Position numbers and translations under genes: made by a program
Source of the DNA: Gyromitra esculenta
Lineage: Eukaryota; Ascomycota; Pezizomycetes; Pezizales; Discinaceae
NCBI GenBank assembly: GCA_038503075.1
Contig: JBCAML010000019.1
Location: 186,001 to 250,000 of the forward strand
Direction of reading: 5' to 3'
DNA: 64,000 nt
Notes under the pieces: generated by a model
Database searches by the model: none
Told to the model about the DNA's origin: nothing
The model's input: only the letters and a program-made list of their open reading frames with translations
In this document: positions 57,930 to 64,000 of the stretch, in pieces
Layout: each line of letters opens with the position of its first letter
Position numbering within the stretch: position 1 is the stretch's first letter

Positions 57930-60345
57930 ACCGTGGCTGGTCTGGACGGAGCAGATGCATGAGATTGTGTCTGGAATGGTTAGGATATGCATCATAGATT
58001 CTCACTCGATTTGTCATTCCCAGCATGTCGCGGATAGAGAAAGCTATAGAAATCTCAGATGGCAGTACCCATGATGCAATAGACCGAAAGAGCCTGTTTT
58101 TTGTTTTTTTTGAAACCACCGCACCCAACAGTCGATTCCTAACACTTCTGTAACCCGCTCTTACCCACCTCCATGCCAAATATCCCCATTAAAGTTACCC
58201 AAAAGCCGCCGTAAGCTCGCGCGCGTGTGCCTTGGTGTTGCCTAGCTGGTGCTGAGGCTATTAAGCGCTATAGCATGGACACTACATAGAAGCCGCAGTA
58301 TAGTACTATCGCGTTATTCCCAGTCGTGTGGGTTCTGGGAAGGCTTAGGTGGACCCGAGAGCGTGACTACGAGTACATACATGTGGATTGGGCGCTGGGC
58401 CGTATTAGCTGCAGCCTGGCAGAGGGTTGTACGTAGAAGAGAGATCAATATTAGTTGGCCTGCTCGCAGAATCTACTGTAGCTATACATGTAGCTGTATG
58501 GTAGCATTTGCATATATGATTTGTAGAGCCGCCGCACGGTGGTTCTATCGGTGCCAGCAGGTGTCTCTCGTGGCCCCGCGGACAGAGCACGCAGTCCAGG
58601 ATGTTCGCTTGTGGTAGTGAGGACATTGCCACAGCGACAGGACGAGAGCTGAAGCCAAACATCTCCCCAATGCTAGAACGAGACACTACTGCTAACCGAG
58701 CCCCAGTCTGTTTCGAGATAAGACTTATCCCCGCACTGCAGCAGAGTAGATCACTGTTTCCAGGAGACATAGGCGAGCTGGAAGGGGATGTTGGATTAAA
58801 AGCAAAAGCAACCGGTACCAGCTGCTCCAACGAATCGCTTATGAGGCAGAAACATACCTATATGCCAGCACATATACACATAGCCCTGGACTCAGTAGCA
58901 GAACAGTTAGAAGCGACGAGTAACAAACTGCTCACTTCAACCGGCAAGCCCCAGCGGCTAGCTAACCCAACACCAAACTCGGCCCGTTTTCAATCCTCCC
59001 CCCGCACTTATCCATGCCGACCACGGCGCCCAACCAAAAGCCGTTCGCGCTAGCCGTGGGGGAATATTATAACCCTGAACCCAAACGATGTTCACGGCAT
59101 CCACCCTGGGGAGGTGGGAGGGGGGGGGAGGGTTGATTGCAAAAAATGGTATGTCGCACACGGGGTAGGGTCGGGAAGTAGGTTTCCCGCCTTGATAGTG
59201 CATGGTGGGTGCTGTTGAGTTTAATTTACGGTTCCAAGAGAATACGGTAGATCGTGGACTCCCTTAAGCTTCCATGTCGATACGGTTGACTGTCAAAACA
59301 CCATCCCCATCTCACCCCATCTCACCCCCCATCTCATACCATCCCCCTGACTTCACCCCTAGCTCGACGGACATGGGTTTGCTGCAACAGCATATCGATG
59401 GCGGTGCATGGCTGCCGGGGTCTGTGTTCTTGGCCAGGAAGGAATACATGTAACTTTATGCGAGCAGGGCAGCAGACGACACGGAGGTTTAGAGTTTTGG
59501 GGCGGAAGCTGTTATGCTACCAGTACTATAAACCAACCAACTAACCCCTCTGCTCTAACATTAATCACGGAGCCCACTGCCCAAGACATCTGACATACAC
59601 CCCCGGTTAAATACCTAGGTAGGTGCTCTAGCGCACACCCGTACTCCATACTTCATGTTCACCTCCCTCCCCCCTCCCCCCCCCATGGCAGGATGCGCGC
59701 TCGAGAACTGCCGGTACCGATGCTGAAATTCGCCATGTGGTACGTACACTACGCAGACTAGTCCGTAAATGCGAACCCTGGAGAGGGCCCTCGTCTCCAG
59801 TTGTGTGTTCTGTGGAGGGCGGAGGGTGGAGGAGAAGGTATTTGTATTAGCTTTTAGGTAGGTCCCGGACCCCCCGGGTTCGGCAGACAGAGAGATCCGT
59901 GTCGTGCTCGCACCGTGCAGTAGTGGTGGAAGGACGGGGTAGTGGGGATTGGGCGCTGGGGGACTGGGTCATTTATCGTTGTGGTAATCGTCAATTGGTA
60001 CTGTTGCGGTATGGTAGATACTGCTGCAGCGAGTGATTACTTGTGAGGTTGATAAGTTTAAGGTTCTCGATAAACCGGCTGTCGTCTCGGCAGAGAGTAC
60101 CGGTAGCTATAGCTAGATAATACGTTCTGCGCAAACATCACAATATACAAAAAAAACAAAAAACCACAGCAGACCGCCAGTATTACGAGCACGAGATAGT
60201 TCTCTAGAGAAAAAAAAAAGAGTTTCCCAACCCTCACTTAAAAACGCACGAAATCCATAATTTACAACCCACAACCCACAATCCCCCATCCCTCCAAAAA
60301 TATACACCACCCAATATCTACACCCCCCTTCTCCTCCCATGTCTA
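57930..60345. other. Intergenic, no supported gene
   Basis: Frames at 58249-59053 on both strands overlap each other and have no domain character or splice logic. AATACGGTA near 59232 looks like a lone CCGTATT-type MITE end, but no partner was found. C-rich runs near 59310-59345 and 59660-59690. Confidence 0.45.
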
Positions 60346-62044
60346 TCAAACAGGCTGCTGCCTCTCCTGCTCATGACTCCCCTTGCCCCCCACGAGGCTC
60401 CCCATCCGGTCCGAATCAACCGTCGTACTCTCGTCCGTCCCCCACCCTGCACTCCCCTCCTCCCCCTCCCCCCCCTCTCGCAACCCCCATATCTCCGCCC
60501 CTGCCCCCGCCAGATTCTTCCTCGACCCCGACCCCGACCCGCGCACCTGCACATGCACATGCACATGCACCTCCCGCCCCATCCCCATCTCCGCAAACTC
60601 AATCTCGTCAATCTCACCGCTCGCCGCCGGTGGCGTTCTGCGCGCGGGCCGGTTCGCCGAGAACCAGAACCGCTGGCCCCGCGCCGTCGAGGAGGAGGGG
60701 GAGGAGGGGGGATGCGTTTGGGCCGAGGCGTGGAGTTTTAGGCTTTGGTCCGCGATGAGGCGGTATAGGACTGGTGCGTTTGCGACGCAGCAGGCTGCTA
60801 GCATTTCGATGGATGCGAACTGGGGGTTGTGTTAGTTGTGTTTTTTTGTTTTTTTGTTTTTTTTTTTGAAAGGGAGGGGAGGAGGGGGGGGGAGGGTACT
60901 AGGGTTCGCCATTGCTGGATAGCGTTGTTTTGGACTACGAATGGGAGGCGGAAGATGCTGACGAGGATGACGAAGAAGCCGAGGGAGAAGAGGGAGTAGA
61001 GGTGGATTTTCCTAGCGCCCAGACGTAGTGGTTAGAGATATTTAGGGGGTTTCTAGACACGGGGGGAGTTACAGTTTTAGTGGGAGACGTGTACGGAAGA
61101 CGATTGGTATTGGGTAGACTATTAGGGTCAGATCTGTCGCGATGTTACAGGCACCTGCGTGGGTTTAGTATACGTTTTGTCGAGCTTGCGTTTTGCATGC
61201 GGGGATTTGGGCTAGCTAGGGTGCTAGTCCGGGGGGGCACTGCTCACCGGTTGTGTATAGTTGTGCTTCGGCGAATGTACAGGCACCTGTAAATCAATAT
61301 TGAAGATTTTTAGTCTAGAGTTCGAATTCGATCCCCGGAAGTCATTGCTGTGGAGAGAGAGCTTACGTCCGGGGTTGGGATAGACCTGCCCTGGGGTTTG
61401 TTAGTTAATGCTTCAGTTAGGTAGCTTTTCCAGAATTGCTTACAGTAACTTTATATCAAAGTAGTGACTAGATTAGAGAATACTCTTTCCATAGGATTAG
61501 TTGGAAGTGAGGGGGGGGGCTCACTGATCAAACGGACGGCATTCTAGCAACGTAGAAAACATCACGCCCACCAAAGTCAAAAAAAGAAAGGCCCAGATGT
61601 ACTTTATGAACCTTCTGTATTCATCTAGCTGCTCAACAATCCGCGCGTACAAGGCGAGTATACAGAATTTCATACACCATATACTTGCATCAAACGAGTT
61701 AGTAGAGAGTCCTGCCAATTCCATCCGACGCAATTGAGGTGCACTTACAACGTAGCATAACAAGATCTCCCTACCAGAGCCATCTTACTCCCAAACTCCC
61801 TCCTCGAAATCTCACCACTCGTCAGGAGCTCCGGATGGTCGACGTTATTCGTATTGTACACCAACACCAGATGGATAACCGCCACCCTGAGAATCAGAAT
61901 CGCCGAGGCCGCCAACATCCAGTAGTCATCGACAGCCCATTTTTTGTTCCTTGACCACGTCGCGGCCAGCCGGATCGCAATGAGGAAGAAACAGATGAAA
62001 TATAGCACATAGCCTACTATTAGCGTTGTGAGATCAGAGAGCAT
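60346..62044 (-). CDS. PTH11/SAT4-type seven-helix membrane protein
   Basis: Eight exons: 62044-61749, 61683-61525, 61448-61444 (5 nt), 61390-61367, 61286-61248, 61154-61073, 61011-60900, 60819-60346. Total 1191 nt (396 aa). Family landmarks: LIAIRLAATW, WAVDDYWMLAA, VHLVLVYNTNN-like IHLVLVYNTNN, SCYATFIWCMKFCILALYAR, LLECRPFDHYWQVYPNPG, CTFAEAQLYTTGACNIATD, LTLIVYPIPIVFRTRLPLKL and FFVILVSIFRLPFVVQNNA. Seven hydrophobic segments are expected at the plasma membrane. The cytosolic tail (last 150 residues) is Gly/Ser/Glu-rich with an HVHVHV run coded by a GCACAT microsatellite. PTH11-related proteins sense surface or host cues in some fungi; most members have no known ligand. Without the microexon the frame fails. 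Confidence 0.88.
60547..60570. repeat. (GCACAT)n microsatellite inside coding DNA
   Basis: Four GCACAT units encode the alternating His-Val run of the PTH11-like tail, a site prone to length change. Confidence 0.75.
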
Positions 62045-62520
62045 TTCCAGTGCCAGACATAGTAATGCGAATGGTTCGCAGTCCGTTCCCTTCTTCTTTT
62101 CTTTCTTTCTGGGGACGAAGAAAAAGGTGCTAAAACTAGAAGTGGCATGAGGAACACTTTATCTTTTTTTTAATAAGGTCGCGGATGCAACGGATGGGCC
62201 GCATCGCATCGCGCAGGGTATGCTGGTACCACCTCTGATTTGCCGGTGAAATAACTAAATGTACGATACTGCATACTCTTCCAACCTCCTCCCTCCCCCC
62301 CTCCGCCCTATGTCATCCCACAGCATACGGTTAGCAAGGACGGTGGATTTGATCAGAGGTGCACCCGGGTTGGGCAGTAACTGGATCTGATGGGCTCAAA
62401 ACCGGCATACGCATATAAGCACTGATCCATTGCTCTGTATCTAAATAATCTAGGTGCTTATACTGCACAGCCCACAGATGAGGTGCTACTAACTAGGCCG
62501 TTTTGAGACAATTGTGATTA
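62045..62520. other. Intergenic; upstream of the PTH11-like gene
   Basis: Pyrimidine-rich runs near 62090-62105 and 62280-62310. No gene seen. Confidence 0.45.
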
Positions 62521-62978
62521 CCGTATTAACTCGAAAAATTGGGTAGCGTATACACTTCGCCACTAACCCGCGAAGGAATTCGTCAGAGATTGAGCGGCGT
62601 ATCTAAGCCGATTTCGGGTCGTTTCTAGACTAATTTAAGTTAGATCCAAGAAAGCATACTACAGTCACTCACGGGGTGACGGCGAATCCTGTCTGATGGC
62701 GAACAAGGGTCCGGTTACATCTCCAAACCACAGGATTCACAACTTTTTCACAAAACATTGGAAATTTTAGATTCCTAATTAGTTTCTTCAGTCTATTAAT
62801 CATAGGTGCTATTTCAGGGCTATTTTATTCTTGAATTCGCTGTTGAGTGCTTTTCGCGTTTTCTTGGGGAATTACCATTACTGGTTTAGTGCTTGGCCCG
62901 AGCAACCCTTGTTCGCCATCAGACAGTATTCGCCGTCACCCCGTGAGTGACTGTACCCAATTTTTCGAGTAAATACGG
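62521..62978. mobile_element. Outer MITE, CCGTATTAACTCG family, split
   Basis: The left TIR reads CCGTATTAACTCGAAAAATT then GGGTAG. The right, inward, reads CCGTATTTACTCGAAAAATT then GGG, followed directly by the TA of the inner element. Flanked by TA on both sides. Length without the insert and one TA is about 164 bp. Confidence 0.85.
62662..62953. mobile_element. Inner MITE with CAGTCACTCACGGGG termini
   Basis: 292 bp. TIRs of about 46 bp: CAGTCACTCACGGGGTGACG then GCGAAT, mirrored at 62953 with a few changes. Flanked by TA (62660-62661, 62954-62955). The TIR is a different family from the outer element but it uses the same TA target. Confidence 0.87.
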
Positions 62979-62980
62979 TA

Positions 62981-64000
62981 TATAGCGATTACTGAGAAAA
63001 CCCCCCAACAACAACAACATAGATATTAAGCCCTACAATTCCCTGAAACCAAAAGAACGCTCTCTCGTCTATCGAAACCCCCCTCCCCTCTGAATGCCTG
63101 CTAGCTGCCAATTGCACCGCGTGATTGAGACACACACAAACCAAACCAACAAAACCGGATGCGTAGTGGTGGCTCCTCTCTCTTCGCTTATATTTCATTC
63201 AAAATCCTTGCGAGCCTTCCCTGCTCGACCATGATTTATCTCCGACCCCCAAATCTAGAACCTACGCGATGTGCTGGGGATGATGAGGCTATCGTTCGGT
63301 TACGCGTCTTGAATCATGTCTCACTCCGGAACTAGATCATCGCAAGTTCCTATTCGTCCGATCGAGATGGGGAAGGGCAATCAAAAAGAAAAAACAAACG
63401 GCGGGGACACGGTTTTTTTTCCTTCTTCTAGAACTCTCTCATAGCTATATATATATCTGTGGAATATCAAGAAGGAATCGGAATTCTGGGAGTATGGTGT
63501 CTACACGTAGGTATTCAATCCCTCTGAAAAATTGGTTCGATGCGGAGTGATTAGTAAAGTACCCAAGCCCTGCGATGCATGCACACCAGATTTAGAGTTC
63601 ACAAGAGCATAATACCACCGACGCAGGATAGAAGAGAAGAGAAAGAGGGGGGGGGAAAGGAATATGGCGCGAGAAGCACTTAAGCAGTGGCCATGCAAGA
63701 AGATCAACAGAGATAATTCCAGAAGGGTTGGGGGAGGTGAGGATAGCGACATTTTTACCCTAGAACCCGCACCCTTCATCTCCCTTGATTAGGAAGTCGC
63801 ATAATAATCGGGGAAGGGGGAGAGGTTCGTGTCACTATTTGCACATTTTTTTTTTCCCTCTCTCCAAGGATGTTTGTTCAAGCTCCGAGCTATAAAGCTT
63901 AATTACATAAATGAAGAGCACGGAGCCTTTAATCTCTAAACTGAAATCGCTGGGCATGGTCAAAACGCCGAACCCAACTCTTCTACCAAGTCAAAATTAG
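62981..64000. other. Intergenic, no supported gene
   Basis: Short minus-strand frames (62989-63198, 63501-63779) have no domain character. The end of the window is AT-rich, with poly-T and poly-G runs. Confidence 0.45.

Noticed and set aside
58249..59053. Overlapping frames on both strands between arginase and the PTH11-like gene
   Set aside because: They have no domain or signal and overlap each other, and neither strand has convincing introns.
61311..61340. B-box-like GTTCGAATTCGATCC
   Set aside because: It lies in an intron of the PTH11-like gene with no A-box or pairing stems.

Overview
The window is nuclear DNA from a filamentous ascomycete (Pezizomycotina). Genes carry many short GT-AG introns (about 45-95 nt, often with a CTAAC/CTAAT-like branch site). 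The families are typically fungal: a PTH11/SAT4-type seven-helix membrane protein, a NACHT-ankyrin STAND (NLR-like) gene, F-box/ankyrin proteins, a concentrative nucleoside transporter, an ADGF-type adenosine deaminase and a peroxisomal SCP2. I cannot settle the class. There are no bacterial-type operons, no CRISPR array and no convincing rRNA or tRNA gene.

Layout: an acidic orphan protein (1.1-1.8 kb); gene-free DNA with microsatellites; a tandem array of about 108-bp units against the 3' end of a large F-box/ankyrin gene (5.4-7.4 kb, minus); a Nit2-type omega-amidase (8.8-9.9 kb, minus); a gene-empty zone with at least four TA-flanked MITEs (10-13 kb); a second F-box/ankyrin gene (14.8-16.1 kb) followed by a dead relative (17.2-17.5 kb); repeats; a TPR protein (21.9-22.9 kb); a four-exon orphan gene (25.4-26.8 kb); a small secreted protein (28.6-29.1 kb); a third F-box/ankyrin gene (29.8-31.2 kb); a peroxisomal SCP2 gene (33.5-34.0 kb, minus); repeat-rich DNA (34-39 kb); a divergent pair of nucleoside transporter (39.5-41.7 kb, minus) and adenosine deaminase (44.4-46.5 kb, plus); nested MITEs (48-49 kb); a multiply broken NACHT-ankyrin gene (49.8-53.5 kb); more MITEs; arginase (56.7-57.9 kb); a PTH11-like membrane protein whose reading frame requires a 5-nt microexon (60.3-62.0 kb, minus); and a second nested MITE pair (62.5-63.0 kb).

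The best-supported functional link is the transporter and deaminase pair: nucleoside import followed by adenosine deamination, sharing one intergenic promoter region. Arginase and omega-amidase also act in nitrogen release, but they lie far apart and probably do not form a cluster. The ankyrin and NACHT genes, one live/dead F-box-ankyrin set and the dense MITEs mark this as a fast-evolving accessory region. Exon models were built by hand from splice sites, reading phase and family motifs. Every model described as in frame was checked by adding up exon lengths.
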